Positions 53,379 through 63,288 of a stretch of DNA of 64,000 bases are shown in pieces (within the stretch, counting starts at the first letter, position 1; every line of letters begins with the position of its first letter). The position numbers and the translations under genes are program-made. The stretch is from the NCBI GenBank assembly GCA_900142905.1, contig FSRV01000001.1, positions 3,100,001 to 3,164,000 of the forward strand, given 5' to 3'. The DNA is from Burkholderia sp. GAS332. Its GTDB lineage: Bacteria; Pseudomonadota; Gammaproteobacteria; Burkholderiales; Burkholderiaceae. The notes below the pieces were generated by a model. The model had not been told where the DNA came from and did not search any database. It was given only the letters and a program-made list of their open reading frames with translations.

Positions 53379-54539
53379 TCAAGGCTTGTGTAAGGCATCC
53401 GGCACCGCGAGCGTGGCCGTGGCGATGCCAGGCACACTGCCGCTGCGCGTCGCAATGGTCGCAAAGCGGCGCGGCTGGCAGCGTGCCAACGTACGTTCGT
53501 AGATCGACAGATAGCCGTCACTCACACGCTGCACGCTGAACGTGTCGAGGTTCTGCGCCGCCCGCGCAGCCAGCGCCGCGTGCGCAACGCGATCGGTCAG
53601 GAGCAGCCCGAGCGTCTCTGACAGCGTGACCGGGTCGTGAGCCGGCACCAGCAGACCGGCCTCGCCGTCATCCAGCATTTCGGGAATGCCGCCCACCCGG
53701 GTCGCCACGATCACGCGTCCCGTCTCGCGCGCCTCGCACAGCACCAGCCCGGCCGCTTCGTAGTGCGATGCCAGCGCAAACACGTCGGCCTGCGCAAGAT
53801 AAGCACGCGGGTCGGCAACAAAGCCTTCGAAGTGCGTCTGCCCGGCAATCCCGAGCTGCCCGGCGAGTGCTTCCATCGCGGCGCGATCGGGCCCATCGCC
53901 GACGAGATACAGCACCGCGTCCGGCACGCGCTTGCTCAGCAACGCGAAGGCGCGCAGCAAATCGCCGATACCCTTGCGTTCATACATGCCCGACACCGTG
54001 ACGACGCACGGATGCGCCAATTGCGGCGCCGCGGGAACCGGCATGCCGGCTAGGCGCGGCGTGCCGATCGTGCCGTTGCGCACCACGCTCAGGCGCGTCC
54101 TGGGTATGCCACGCCGCACCATCTCCACCCCTACGGCGTCGCTGACCGCCACCACGTGGTCGCCGACGCGCATCAGCGTGGCGCTCCGCTGGAACGCGTT
54201 GTGCACCGTCGTGACGAGCACGAAACGCCGCCGCAGCGCGCTCAGGCGTGCAATCAGCGCGCCCGTCATCATGTGCGCGTGCACCACGTCGGGGTCGACC
54301 TGCGCGACAAGGCGTCTGAAGCCCGCCACCATGCCCGGCACGCGCGACGGCCGGGGCGACTGGGGAAGCAGCACGTGACGCACGCCGTGCCGCGCCAGCA
54401 GGTCTTCGAAACCGCCGCCCGCCGACGCCACCGTGACGTCGTGGCCGGCGCGCGCCTGCAGGCAGGCAAGGTCGATCATCACGTTGACGATACCGTTGCC
54501 GACGCTTTGCGCGTGATTGGCGAGATGGATGATTTTCAT
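53379..54539 (-). CDS. Family 4 glycosyltransferase
   Basis: 386 aa GT-B enzyme. N-terminal HLANHAQSVGNGIVNVMIDL; C-terminal nucleotide-sugar domain VVTVSGMYERKGIGDLLRAF, GQTHFEGFVADPRAYLAQAD, FALASHYEAAGLVLCEARET (EX7E region). Last gene of a six-gene leftward operon; its ATG overlaps the stop of the upstream NHL gene by 4 bases. Confidence 0.9.
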   Translation of the reverse strand: MKIIHLANHAQSVGNGIVNVMIDLACLQARAGHDVTVASAGGGFEDLLARHGVRHVLLPQSPRPSRVPGMVAGFRRLVAQVDPDVVHAHMMTGALIARLSALRRRFVLVTTVHNAFQRSATLMRVGDHVVAVSDAVGVEMVRRGIPRTRLSVVRNGTIGTPRLAGMPVPAAPQLAHPCVVTVSGMYERKGIGDLLRAFALLSKRVPDAVLYLVGDGPDRAAMEALAGQLGIAGQTHFEGFVADPRAYLAQADVFALASHYEAAGLVLCEARETGRVIVATRVGGIPEMLDDGEAGLLVPAHDPVTLSETLGLLLTDRVAHAALAARAAQNLDTFSVQRVSDGYLSIYERTLARCQPRRFATIATRSGSVPGIATATLAVPDALHKP

Positions 54540-56932
54540 GGAGTCTGCGCAACATCCGTTGAGTGAGGGGGCGCCGCTGCGAGCGGCGCCGTCTGTGGCG
54601 TGAAGCGATACATCAGCGCTTTGCCGTGTGCGTCTTCCTCGACCAGCACGAGGTACTCGCCCGAGGCGAGGCGATGAGCGGTCAGCGGCATCGGCACATC
54701 GATCCAGCCGCTCGTCGAACCGACTTCCTTGCCCGGTTCGAGCCGGCCGACATCGCGTCCGGTATCCCGGTCGTAGACGCGCACAATCGCGCTGCGGGTT
54801 TCGATGGCGAAGACGTAGTCGCCCGCCGCCGCGAAGCCACTGATCGACGACCAGTCAGGCGCGCCACGGTCGGGCAAGCCGATGATGTAGCGCAGCACGG
54901 GCTTGCCGCTCTTCCAGTGGTCATAACGCGCCAGTTGCGATCCCGCGCTATTCCAGTTGTCCTGAACAAATGGATGCGCCGGTGTCGACCCGGAGATGAA
55001 CATCGTGTCGTCGGCGGGGAAATAATTCAGGCGCGCGATGCGGTAGAACGGTGCGGGCGGCGGATACTGCCGCATCGCGGTGTAGCGGTAGATCGGATTG
55101 CCGACCCGGTCGAAACCCTCCAAAGGAAACAGGCGGATGCCCTGCGACTCCGTGCCTTGCCAGATATCGCCACGGCTATCGACCCACCATGCGCGCATCT
55201 GCGGCGCGTCGGTGCTGCCGGTGTTCTGGTCGAACGCACCGGCGGAGAAGTCGCCCTTGCCGGTCGCGTCGCGCCAGATCCATTCACCTTGCGGCGGCTG
55301 GTTGGGCGGCCACGCGCCGTCGATGTGCGATTGCGCGAACAGCCCCGAAGGAATCGCCGTCTCGCGATCGGCAGTGAAGCGATAGATGCGCAGATACGAC
55401 GAATACATGTCCGTCGTATAGAGCAGCCGATGTCCGTGGACGTCGCGCACGAGCGGCATGCCGCGCTGGCCGCCGAGGTAGAGATGGAAATACGGATCAT
55501 AGGGATAGCGGAAACGGTCGGCGGTGTAGCCGGCGTACGACCACTCCTCGCCGACCGGGCGTGTCAGGTCGAGCGTGAAGCGCTTGCTGCCGCTATAGAC
55601 CGAGGGCGGCTCGCCATCGACGAACTGCGCGCCATCGACGAACAGCAGCCCTTGCAGACTGAAGCGCTGCGTACCGTCGGGCGCATAGCTCTCGATCAAC
55701 GCACCGTCGTAGGTACTCGGCCCCGTGCCGATGGGACGCGGTCCCGCACCGTTCATCGACACGTAGAGGTTGCCGGCCCGGTCCACGCCGACGCCGGTCA
55801 ATCCATTGAAGCGACGCGGCCCAGGCGCACCGGCGCGGCCGGCATAAATACCGCCCTCTTCCCCAAAGCTCGCTGATAGCTGCATGCCCGCGCCCGGCTG
55901 CGCGGCGCTGGATGCCGCTGTATCAGAACTCGCCGTGAAAACCAGGATCTGCTGGCGCGCGCCGTTGTCGGCGATCAGCAGCCGTCCGCGGGTGTCGACC
56001 GTCAGATCCGCGGGCACCACGCCTGGCGGCAAGGCGAGCTCGCCCAGGCGTGCGCCATTGCGCGCACGGTGGACCACCCGCTCGGCGCCTTCAGTGCGGC
56101 TGTTCTCGACGATCCACAGCGAACCGTCGGGCGCCAGCGCGAGACGGCCCGGTTCGTGCACCGGAAAACTACCGACCGCCTGCATGGTTTGGGCGTCGAA
56201 GATCTGAACGCGGTTGTCACGCTGATTCGACACGAAGAGCCGCGTCTCGTCCGCGGCAAGCCCACGGATCGCGTAATCCTCTTTACTCGAGAAAGTCGAG
56301 ACCAGCAGAAACGCCAGACGGCTACCGCCCGGCCAGCTCACCTGCCCGGCGAACGGCACGCCGTCGCGGATATCGGCGCGGCTGCGGCGCGCCACGCCGG
56401 TCCACTGTTCGCCCTCGTGCGGCATGCGCCGGTGTTGCGCCATCTCGTTGCCGAGACTGACGACGGTTTGCGCGACGAACACATATTCGTCGTTCACGGC
56501 GATCGCGTCGCCGCCCATCATGCCCCAGCCGTGCGACTCGCCGCCGTAGCGAACCAGTTGACCGTTACGGTACTGGCCGATCTCGCCGCCGCCTTCGTCC
56601 CAGGGTGCGTTCGTGAAGACGTCGCCATCAGGCGTGACAGCAAGCGCCTGCACGTCGATCTGCACCCAGCGATGATCCGCGTAGCCCCAGGTATTGCCGA
56701 TCCACGAAGTGCGGTACGACAGCGACGGATGCGCGGCGGCGGCGCGTACTTCGTCGGCAGGCTTGCTAGCGGAAGCCACGAAGTTTGCACCCGGCGCGGA
56801 CCCGATTGTCTGCGCCGGCCCCAGTGTCGTACCGCCCCCCGGGCCACTTGCCGCGATCAGCACGAGCACCGGCAACGCCAGAGCCGCGGCGCATACGAGC
56901 CGTTCGAAGGTTTTGCGTGTGATGCGTCGCAT
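54536..56932 (-). CDS. Large exported NHL/beta-propeller repeat protein
   Basis: 798 aa. An N-terminal signal/anchor (LVCAAALALPVLVLIAASGP) is followed by many propeller-like blades, e.g. LAPDGSLWIVENSRTEGAER, VDTRGRLLIADNGARQQILV, VGVDRAGNLYVSMNGAGPRP and AWWVDSRGDIWQGTESQGIR. Such NHL-type proteins are periplasmic or surface sugar- or protein-binding scaffolds, some lyases. Embedded between GT4 genes with overlapping or 13-bp junctions, it is most likely a polymer-binding, modifying or trimming factor of this polysaccharide; no catalytic motif was identified. Confidence 0.8.
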   Translation of the reverse strand: MRRITRKTFERLVCAAALALPVLVLIAASGPGGGTTLGPAQTIGSAPGANFVASASKPADEVRAAAAHPSLSYRTSWIGNTWGYADHRWVQIDVQALAVTPDGDVFTNAPWDEGGGEIGQYRNGQLVRYGGESHGWGMMGGDAIAVNDEYVFVAQTVVSLGNEMAQHRRMPHEGEQWTGVARRSRADIRDGVPFAGQVSWPGGSRLAFLLVSTFSSKEDYAIRGLAADETRLFVSNQRDNRVQIFDAQTMQAVGSFPVHEPGRLALAPDGSLWIVENSRTEGAERVVHRARNGARLGELALPPGVVPADLTVDTRGRLLIADNGARQQILVFTASSDTAASSAAQPGAGMQLSASFGEEGGIYAGRAGAPGPRRFNGLTGVGVDRAGNLYVSMNGAGPRPIGTGPSTYDGALIESYAPDGTQRFSLQGLLFVDGAQFVDGEPPSVYSGSKRFTLDLTRPVGEEWSYAGYTADRFRYPYDPYFHLYLGGQRGMPLVRDVHGHRLLYTTDMYSSYLRIYRFTADRETAIPSGLFAQSHIDGAWPPNQPPQGEWIWRDATGKGDFSAGAFDQNTGSTDAPQMRAWWVDSRGDIWQGTESQGIRLFPLEGFDRVGNPIYRYTAMRQYPPPAPFYRIARLNYFPADDTMFISGSTPAHPFVQDNWNSAGSQLARYDHWKSGKPVLRYIIGLPDRGAPDWSSISGFAAAGDYVFAIETRSAIVRVYDRDTGRDVGRLEPGKEVGSTSGWIDVPMPLTAHRLASGEYLVLVEEDAHGKALMYRFTPQTAPLAAAPPHSTDVAQTP

Positions 56933-56945
56933 GATCTTTTACGCG

Positions 56946-58100
56946 TCAGAACGCGTCGATCGCTTCGCGGTAAATCCGCGCGACCTGCGCGGCGACCACC
57001 GGCCGGTCGAAATGGCGGCGGGCATAGGTGCGGCATGCCTGCGAGTCCGGCACCACGCGCCGGCCAAGCAGCACATCGGCAATACCGTCGCCGATCGCCT
57101 TGAATCCGCCCGAGGACAGCACCAGTTCAGCAGACAACGGCGCGACCGCTTCCGGCAGACCGCCCACCGGCGTCACCAGAACCGGCGTGCCGGCGGCGAG
57201 CGATTCGATCGTCGTGAGCCCGAAGCCCTCGAGCGACACGGTCGGCACTACCGTCAAATCCGCGGCGCGATACCAGAGCGGCACCTTGTCGTCGGGCACG
57301 TAGCCGGCGAGCCGCACGTGACGCTCGAGCCCGCGCGCGGCGATCCGCGCCTGCAACTCCGCCTCCAATGGTCCCTTGCCGGCGATCGTCAGGAGTACGT
57401 CGGGCAGCATCGGCTTGACGATGGCCATCGCATCGATCAGATCCTCGAGTCCCATGCGCGAGACGAGGCGCCGCATGCAGAACAGCAGCGGCCGGTCCAG
57501 CGGCAGACCGAGGCGCTCACGCGCCTGCCGCTGCGTCACGCGGGTATCGAATTGCCCGACGTCGACGCAACCGGGCACGATCCGGATGCGCTCTTCAGCC
57601 ACGCCGTAGGTCTCGCGCAGAATCTTCCCGAACGCCTGCGACAGCACGATGTGACGCGTGCCGCCCTGGTACACGAAGCGCTCGAGCGCCACCCGCATCG
57701 CACGCGACCAACCGCCACCGCCGCCCGGGTACGATTCGGCCGCCCAGGGTCCATGAAAATGCACGACCTTCGGCACACGTCTGAACAGGCCTGCTGTCGG
57801 CGCCGCGTAGAGCGCGAAATGCGTGGCGACGACGTCGGGCATCTTCGCCGCCCGCAGCGCGCGCGACTGCCTGCGCGAGCCCCACAGGCGCGTGCCGAGC
57901 GGCGCCTCTACGCCAGCGAAGGCCAGCACACTGCCACCCGACGCATTGAACACACCGGGGCTGCCCGCCACCAATCCACGGACATTGACGCCCTGCTCCG
58001 GCAGCGTATCGATCAGCGCCTTGAACATGCGATCGAGGCCACCCGGCCGCTCATTGAACCAGTGCATGCCGATCTGCAGCGAATCGATTGGCGCGCTCAT
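56946..58100 (-). CDS. Family 4 glycosyltransferase
   Basis: 384 aa GT-B: GMHWFNERPGGLDRMFKALI at the N-terminus; FHGPWAAESYPGGGGGWSRA; FCMRRLVSRMGLEDLIDAMA; VRLAGYVPDDKVPLWYRAAD; VPTVSLEGFGLTTIESLAAG with the E-G-F-G-x7-E motif. Retaining sugar transfer to a lipid-linked intermediate. Its start overlaps the upstream GT4 by 4 bases. Confidence 0.9.
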   Translation of the reverse strand: MSAPIDSLQIGMHWFNERPGGLDRMFKALIDTLPEQGVNVRGLVAGSPGVFNASGGSVLAFAGVEAPLGTRLWGSRRQSRALRAAKMPDVVATHFALYAAPTAGLFRRVPKVVHFHGPWAAESYPGGGGGWSRAMRVALERFVYQGGTRHIVLSQAFGKILRETYGVAEERIRIVPGCVDVGQFDTRVTQRQARERLGLPLDRPLLFCMRRLVSRMGLEDLIDAMAIVKPMLPDVLLTIAGKGPLEAELQARIAARGLERHVRLAGYVPDDKVPLWYRAADLTVVPTVSLEGFGLTTIESLAAGTPVLVTPVGGLPEAVAPLSAELVLSSGGFKAIGDGIADVLLGRRVVPDSQACRTYARRHFDRPVVAAQVARIYREAIDAF

Positions 58101-59275
58101 AGGTCCACCGATGCAGTCGCACAGCCGGCCGGCAACGAGTGCGCCGTGCGCCGCGCATGCACCTGCTCATAGACCGACAAATAGCGCTCCGCCATGGCCT
58201 GCCAGCTCAAGGTTCTGGCGACTTCACGCGCCGCCTGCCCCAACCGGTGGGCGTATTCGCGATCGCTCGCGAGGTGTTCGATCGCCGCGGCAAGCGCGGG
58301 CGCATCGTTGGGATCGTCGAGCACGATGCCGCTTCTGGCCGTAATCACTTCGGCGCCGCCCGCGGTCCGCACGGTTATGACCGGCAATCCCGCGGCCAGC
58401 GCTTCGAGCAGCACCAGTCCCATCGGTTCATAACGCGAGGGAAACACGAACGCATCGACCGAACGCATCAACGCGGGCATGTCCATCACCATGTCCGTGA
58501 AGTGGACCCGTTCCGTCAACCCGAGCGACGCCACCAGCGCCGGATACGGACTATTGTGCAGAATCCCCGCGACTGCCAGATGCACGTCGGCCGAGGTGTG
58601 CACGAGTGCGTGCAGCACCGTGTCGAGATTCTTGCGCGACATGCGCAGATCGCCTGCGAACAGCAGCATGAACGGCGCTGACGGCAGACCGAAGCGGGCC
58701 CGCTCGGGCGCACCGGGCGCGAATTCGTCGACATCGACACCGTTATGAATCACCTGCAGTTGCGCCGGGCCGATGTCCAGCGCGCGCACCTCGGCGGCGA
58801 CCGCATGCGAGACCGGCACGATGACCTCCGCATGCCGGAAGGCCCATCTTTCGCAGCTGATATTCAGCAGCGTGTAGAGGACCTGATACGCATCGTAGAA
58901 ACTGCGCAACAGGCGGAACGGATAGAAGCCGCAGCGATACCAGCCGTCATGAACGAAATGCGCCGCATTGACATCGGCACGCGCCCAGGCGATGAAGCCG
59001 TTCACGTGAATCACATCAAACGCCTGACGATGTGCGCGGATCCACGCACCGCAACGCCACGCGAACATCTGGTACTGGACCAGTTTGCTCGGCAGCCGGC
59101 TCCGGGCAATCTGCACGAAGCGTACATGCGGATGCTGCACCAGCTCGGGGGCCGCCTCGGCGGCGAGCAGTGTCACCGAATGACCGGCTGCGAGCGCCGC
59201 CAGCACGATCTCATAGTTGACGCGTCCTTGCCCATCGTTCTTGCGCACGACATGGGTGACGATCAAAATCCGCAT
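58097..59275 (-). CDS. Family 4 glycosyltransferase
   Basis: 392 aa GT-B: MRILIVTHVVRKNDGQGRVN, NGVDVDEFAPGAPERARFGL, LLFAGDLRMSRKNLDTVLHA, FVFPSRYEPMGLVLLEALAA (EX7E). Second gene-pair partner in the operon; follows the membrane polymerase/ligase gene by 26 bp. Donor and acceptor cannot be deduced. Confidence 0.9.
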   Translation of the reverse strand: MRILIVTHVVRKNDGQGRVNYEIVLAALAAGHSVTLLAAEAAPELVQHPHVRFVQIARSRLPSKLVQYQMFAWRCGAWIRAHRQAFDVIHVNGFIAWARADVNAAHFVHDGWYRCGFYPFRLLRSFYDAYQVLYTLLNISCERWAFRHAEVIVPVSHAVAAEVRALDIGPAQLQVIHNGVDVDEFAPGAPERARFGLPSAPFMLLFAGDLRMSRKNLDTVLHALVHTSADVHLAVAGILHNSPYPALVASLGLTERVHFTDMVMDMPALMRSVDAFVFPSRYEPMGLVLLEALAAGLPVITVRTAGGAEVITARSGIVLDDPNDAPALAAAIEHLASDREYAHRLGQAAREVARTLSWQAMAERYLSVYEQVHARRTAHSLPAGCATASVDL

Positions 59276-59301
59276 TCTGTGGTCCTTCTTATTGGTATTT
59301 T

Positions 59302-60837
59302 TTAGAGTCGTGCCGGCGCCGCTGCGACCACGCTGTGGCGTTCACGCGCATAGCGCAGCGAAATCACCGGCAGGGTCACGCCGAGAAAGAAAAACATCCC
59401 CGACACCGAAGTCAGCGTGTTGATGAACACCATCATCGACAGAATCGCCACGGCCACACCGACGCCGGAAATCGCCAGCAGGTCGGACGGGTGCTGGCGG
59501 CTTGCCCGATACGCGCGCCACAACAACATGACGATGCCGGTCGTGTAAAGCAGCGTGCCTGGCCACCCCATCACGTAGGGCACCTCCATCAGGCCGCTGT
59601 CGAAATTGAGCATTGCCTGCGCCGCCGTGTCATTGGACAGCTTGCTGCCAAGGCCGGTCGTGCCGAGCCCCTGGCCGGCGATATCGGTTAGCGCCGACGA
59701 CATGAACGATTTATAGAAATCCGCGCGCGCCTGGAAGCTATCGTCCTGGCCGAGGTCCTGAATCGAGCTCAAGCGCTGCAGCACCGGTTCCGCGACCTGA
59801 TCGATCATCATCAGCGGCGCGGCCACCACGGCGAGCCCCAGCACGCCGGCCATCAGCCGCATGCGGTTTTTGCCGTCGAGCATGGCGAAGGAATACACCA
59901 GCGCGATCGCAAAACCGCCCCATGTGCTGCGCGCGCTGGTGAGCAGCAGCGCGGGAATCCCCACGCAGCCGAGCACAATGCGCGCTTTACCCCGCGCGGC
60001 CAGCGACATCAGCAGAATCGTCATGAGCGTGACGGCGAAAGGGCCGCATGAATTCATCGTGCTGCTGATGCGCATGCCGAACGGAACCGGCTGCCCCTCG
60101 GACAGCATCTTCGAGGAGATCAGCCAGAACGCATCCCACGGCATCGGCGAAACGAACTCGAGCAGGCCGTACACGCTCATCAGGAGTCCGCCATAGACGA
60201 AGGTCTTGAGCAGGACCCGGTGATAGTCCGGATAGTGGCGCCACGTCACGGTGAGATAGAACGCCACCATCACGGGATACAGCCAGTTGATCAGCGTAAA
60301 CGTCGCGGCTGCTGGACCGACCTGCGCCATGCCCACCACAAAGGCATAGAGCAGCGCGATCACGATCAGCACCAGCGGCGCCGCACCGCGTTGCCCCAAC
60401 AATGCGGCACGCCGGATCAGGGTCAGGCCGGTGAGCGCGACGGCGAGCAAGGTCGCCACCATGATCGGGCTTTGCTGATTGAAAGAACCGTTGACGAAGT
60501 CCGCGAGGCGCCGCACTTCCGGTGTCAGAAAAAACAGCCAGCAGACGAATCCGATGTAATGCGCGGGCGAGCGCCAATACAAGACCGCCGCCACGGCGAA
60601 CGCGCCGAGCGGAAAGAAATACTCGACCAGCCGGCCTTGATGCAAAAGGATCAAGCCCAAGGTCGCGGCAAACAGGAGTAGCGGCAAGCTCAGCGGATGA
60701 CGCAAGCCCTTGCGCCGCGTGCGGGCTGCAGGCACGGCCCGATCAGGCGCAAGCGCCCCACCGGGCAGCGCGCGCGGTGTGCCCGGCGACGTCGATAGTC
60801 CAACCTGCGTGGAAGGCGTGATCAGCATTCGCACCAT
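59302..60837 (-). CDS. O-antigen ligase/polymerase-like membrane protein (Wzy/WaaL type)
   Basis: 511 aa with about 10-12 hydrophobic helices and a periplasmic loop near the C-terminal third (QDDSFQARADFYKSFMSSAL, GQGLGTTGLGSKLSNDTAAQ) typical of Wzy_C proteins. MRISSTMNSCGPFAVTLMTI and LTSARSTWGGFAIALVYSFA also match. Expected to polymerise or ligate repeat units after Wzx export. The ATG overlaps the upstream GNAT stop by one base (TAATG). Confidence 0.85.
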   Translation of the reverse strand: MVRMLITPSTQVGLSTSPGTPRALPGGALAPDRAVPAARTRRKGLRHPLSLPLLLFAATLGLILLHQGRLVEYFFPLGAFAVAAVLYWRSPAHYIGFVCWLFFLTPEVRRLADFVNGSFNQQSPIMVATLLAVALTGLTLIRRAALLGQRGAAPLVLIVIALLYAFVVGMAQVGPAAATFTLINWLYPVMVAFYLTVTWRHYPDYHRVLLKTFVYGGLLMSVYGLLEFVSPMPWDAFWLISSKMLSEGQPVPFGMRISSTMNSCGPFAVTLMTILLMSLAARGKARIVLGCVGIPALLLTSARSTWGGFAIALVYSFAMLDGKNRMRLMAGVLGLAVVAAPLMMIDQVAEPVLQRLSSIQDLGQDDSFQARADFYKSFMSSALTDIAGQGLGTTGLGSKLSNDTAAQAMLNFDSGLMEVPYVMGWPGTLLYTTGIVMLLWRAYRASRQHPSDLLAISGVGVAVAILSMMVFINTLTSVSGMFFFLGVTLPVISLRYARERHSVVAAAPARL

Positions 60838-61370
60838 TACAGGAGCTCAAAGGTATTGACGAGCGCCACGCCATTGCGCTCGCGGCGCCGCATGCTGAAA
60901 AGCGGCTGGCCGCCGCGCAGCTGGCGCGTCAAGCCGATGAACGGCACGCCATGTTCGAGGTACGGCCCTTCCGTTTTGCGAAAGCCGAACTGCTCGTAGA
61001 AGTCGCGCAATCCGAGCGGCGCGCTGACGCGCGCGGCGTGTCCCGGCCAACGCTCCGCGATCGCCTGCAGCACCCGTTCCATCAGCTGTTCAGCGGTGCC
61101 GTCGCCGCGCCGCAGCGGACTCGTCAGCACCTTGTCGATGGTGACTTCCGGATCTTCGGCGTCGCCGGGTTGCAGGCGTGCGTAGGCCAGGATCGGCATG
61201 GGCCGCGCCATGTCCTCGACGGCGAAGACGTGCAGCGCGTTCTCGTCGCGGCCATCGGCGTCAAGACAGACGTGCGATTGCTCGACCACGAAGACCGCAC
61301 TGCGCGCCCGCAAGATCAGATACAACTCGCGTGCCGAAAGCTGCTCGAAGTCCAGCGTTTTCCAGTTCAT
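60837..61370 (-). CDS. GNAT acetyltransferase, ElaA family
   Basis: 177 aa. WKTLDFEQLSARELYLILRA, RSAVFVVEQSHVCLDADGRD and GRDENALHVFA, then the acetyl-CoA region VLTSPLRRGDGTAEQLMERV and PLGLRDFYEQFGFRKTEGPY, diagnostic of ElaA-like GNAT proteins. GGGGA precedes the ATG at 61370. First gene of the leftward polysaccharide operon; it might acetylate an amino sugar, but ElaA proteins generally have unknown substrates. Confidence 0.87.
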   Translation of the reverse strand: MNWKTLDFEQLSARELYLILRARSAVFVVEQSHVCLDADGRDENALHVFAVEDMARPMPILAYARLQPGDAEDPEVTIDKVLTSPLRRGDGTAEQLMERVLQAIAERWPGHAARVSAPLGLRDFYEQFGFRKTEGPYLEHGVPFIGLTRQLRGGQPLFSMRRRERNGVALVNTFELL

Positions 61371-61740
61371 CACGTTCCCCAGCGGTAAATAAGTTCAGCG
61401 AGGCCGGCGTCGCACGCCGTCCTCGCCAGCCTGGCTCGACACGCCGGCCTGTTGTCATGGCTACACGGTACGTCCGCGAAACGCGGGTTTCCGTGCGCCA
61501 TCGCACTGACGCTGGGCTTTGACAATTCTTAAATACGGGGCGTCGGGACACGGCGTAGCAAGAAACCGCCAAAACGGCTTCAGGGCATCGTGCCTGCGCG
61601 ACAAAGCTACGCACAGAACCGCCACCAGACGCGCCGCGATGACGTCACGCGCTGCGATAGACACCCAGAAACGACGAGAACCGTTCGTTTTACGTCAGCA
61701 ATATTCGAGAGACCGTTGACCAACAAGGGGGCACCTCAAC
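61371..61740. other. Divergent control region
   Basis: 370 bases between the leftward polysaccharide operon and the rightward carrier-protein operon. No gene recognised. It should contain the promoters of both operons; no strong consensus boxes were seen. Confidence 0.45.
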
Positions 61741-61992
61741 ATGAAAACCGCACTGCGACGCATCCTTTCCGAATCGGCCCGTCTCGACGTTCCGCCAGAC
61801 ACGCTGGCCGACGACGCCGATCTATACGCCGCAGGCCTGTCCTCGCTGGCGACCGTGCATCTGATGCTCGCCATCGAAGACGAATTTGGCGTGGAGATTC
61901 CGGACCGCATGCTGACGCGCCGGCTGTTCTCCAGCATCGATTCGATGGCCGCCGCGGTCACCGAACTGCAACGGGCGCAGGCGGCCGCATGA
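61741..61992 (+). CDS. Discrete acyl/aminoacyl carrier protein
   Basis: 83 aa, four-helix carrier-protein fold. The phosphopantetheine Ser is in LYAAGLSSLATVHLMLAIED (G-L-S-S-L); the rest EFGVEIPDRMLTRRLFSSID is typical. It is not the fatty-acid ACP (motif DSL absent). Its stop overlaps the next ATG (ATGA). With the amino acid:[carrier protein] ligase downstream, it is the likely acceptor of an activated amino acid. Confidence 0.9.
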   Translation: MKTALRRILSESARLDVPPDTLADDADLYAAGLSSLATVHLMLAIEDEFGVEIPDRMLTRRLFSSIDSMAAAVTELQRAQAAA

Positions 61993-63287
61993 ACGCCCCG
62001 CTGCTGGACACAGCCGCAGTGGCGGCGCCGCTCGCCGACCCTGCTGCGGCGCAACCCGCCGGCGCGGGCGCCGTACTGAGCACGGTGGAATCAGAGCCCG
62101 CATGGCGCGCCGCCGCGCAGCGCTGCACCGCCGTGGCCGCGCAGTTCGCCGATCCGGTGGACCGCGAAGCACGCTTTCCCCACGAGGCTTTCGACGCGCT
62201 CAAGCGCGAACGTTTGCTGTCGGCGATGGTGCCGGCCGCGTTCGGCGGTGCGGGACTCTCGCTCGCGGATGTCGGCGCGATCTGCGAAATGCTCGCGCAG
62301 GGCTGCGCCTCGACCGCGATGGTGTACGCGATGCATCAGATCCAGGTGGCCTGCATCGAGGCGCACGGCAGCGAGTCGGCATGGCACCGGCAGTTGCTCG
62401 CGCAACTGGTCGAGCATCAATGGCTGCTGGCTTCGGCGACCTCCGAAGAAACCATCGGCGGCAATATGCGCACCAGCGCCTGCTCGGTCGAACTCGACGG
62501 AGAGCCGGGCAACCCACGCTTTCGCATCGAAAAGCTCGCGCCGACGATCTCCTACGGCGCGCACGCCGACGGCATTCTGGTCACCGCGCGCCGCACCGCT
62601 GAATCGGCCGCGGCCGACCAGGTGCTGATCGTCGCGTTACGGGAAGAAACACAACTGGAAAAGCGGGGCGGCTGGGATTCGATGGGCATGCGCGGCACCT
62701 GCAGCGAGGGCTTCCGGCTGGTCGCCACGGGACTCGCCGAGCAGATCCTGCCGACACCCTTCGCCGATATCGCCGATCAGACCATGCTGCCGGTCTCGCA
62801 CACACTGTGGGCCTCGGTATGGACCGGCGTGGCCATTGACGCGGTCAATCGCGCGAAAGCCTTCTTCCGTGCGCAGGCCCGCTCGAAGCCCGGCGCGATT
62901 CCGCCGGCCGGCCTGCGCCTCGCCGAAGCGGTCGGTCTGCTGCAGATGATGCAGGCGCGCCTGTCGGTCGCGCTCGAAGCGGCGCGCACCGCCCACCACG
63001 CGCGGCACGGCGGCTGCCAGGCCGATGCGCCGCTCTCGGCGATGCTCGGCTTCGCCTCCGACATGAATACGCTGAAGACCAGCATCTCGACCACGGCGCT
63101 GCAAGTCGTGCAGGAAGTGCTGATGATCTGCGGCATGGCGGGCTACAAGAACGGCACGGAATACAGCGTGGGACGGCATCTGCGCGACCTCTACTCCGCG
63201 CCGCTAATGATCAATAACGACCGTATCGCGCAGAACACGGCGAGCCTGTTGCTCGCACAGCGTCCTGCCACCCCGGGGAGAGCCTGA
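61989..63287 (+). CDS. Acyl-CoA dehydrogenase-like flavoprotein
   Basis: 432 aa from 61989, overlapping the carrier-protein stop by 4 bases. The acyl-CoA dehydrogenase fold is seen in FPHEAFDALKRERLLSAMVP, AAFGGAGLSLADVGAICEML, WLLASATSEETIGGNMRTSA and a C-terminal helical domain (TALQVVQEVLMICGMAGYKN, GTEYSVGRHLRDLYSAPLMI). Probably oxidises or hydroxylates a carrier-bound substrate with FAD, as related enzymes do in aminoacyl-carrier pathways; this role is inference from the operon. Confidence 0.85.
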   Translation: MNAPLLDTAAVAAPLADPAAAQPAGAGAVLSTVESEPAWRAAAQRCTAVAAQFADPVDREARFPHEAFDALKRERLLSAMVPAAFGGAGLSLADVGAICEMLAQGCASTAMVYAMHQIQVACIEAHGSESAWHRQLLAQLVEHQWLLASATSEETIGGNMRTSACSVELDGEPGNPRFRIEKLAPTISYGAHADGILVTARRTAESAAADQVLIVALREETQLEKRGGWDSMGMRGTCSEGFRLVATGLAEQILPTPFADIADQTMLPVSHTLWASVWTGVAIDAVNRAKAFFRAQARSKPGAIPPAGLRLAEAVGLLQMMQARLSVALEAARTAHHARHGGCQADAPLSAMLGFASDMNTLKTSISTTALQVVQEVLMICGMAGYKNGTEYSVGRHLRDLYSAPLMINNDRIAQNTASLLLAQRPATPGRA

Positions 63288-63288
63288 C

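Noticed and set aside
56694..58172. 492-codon frame antisense to the GT4 gene
   Set aside because: Shadow of a well-supported glycosyltransferase; composition is Arg/His-rich and start lacks a ribosome-binding site.
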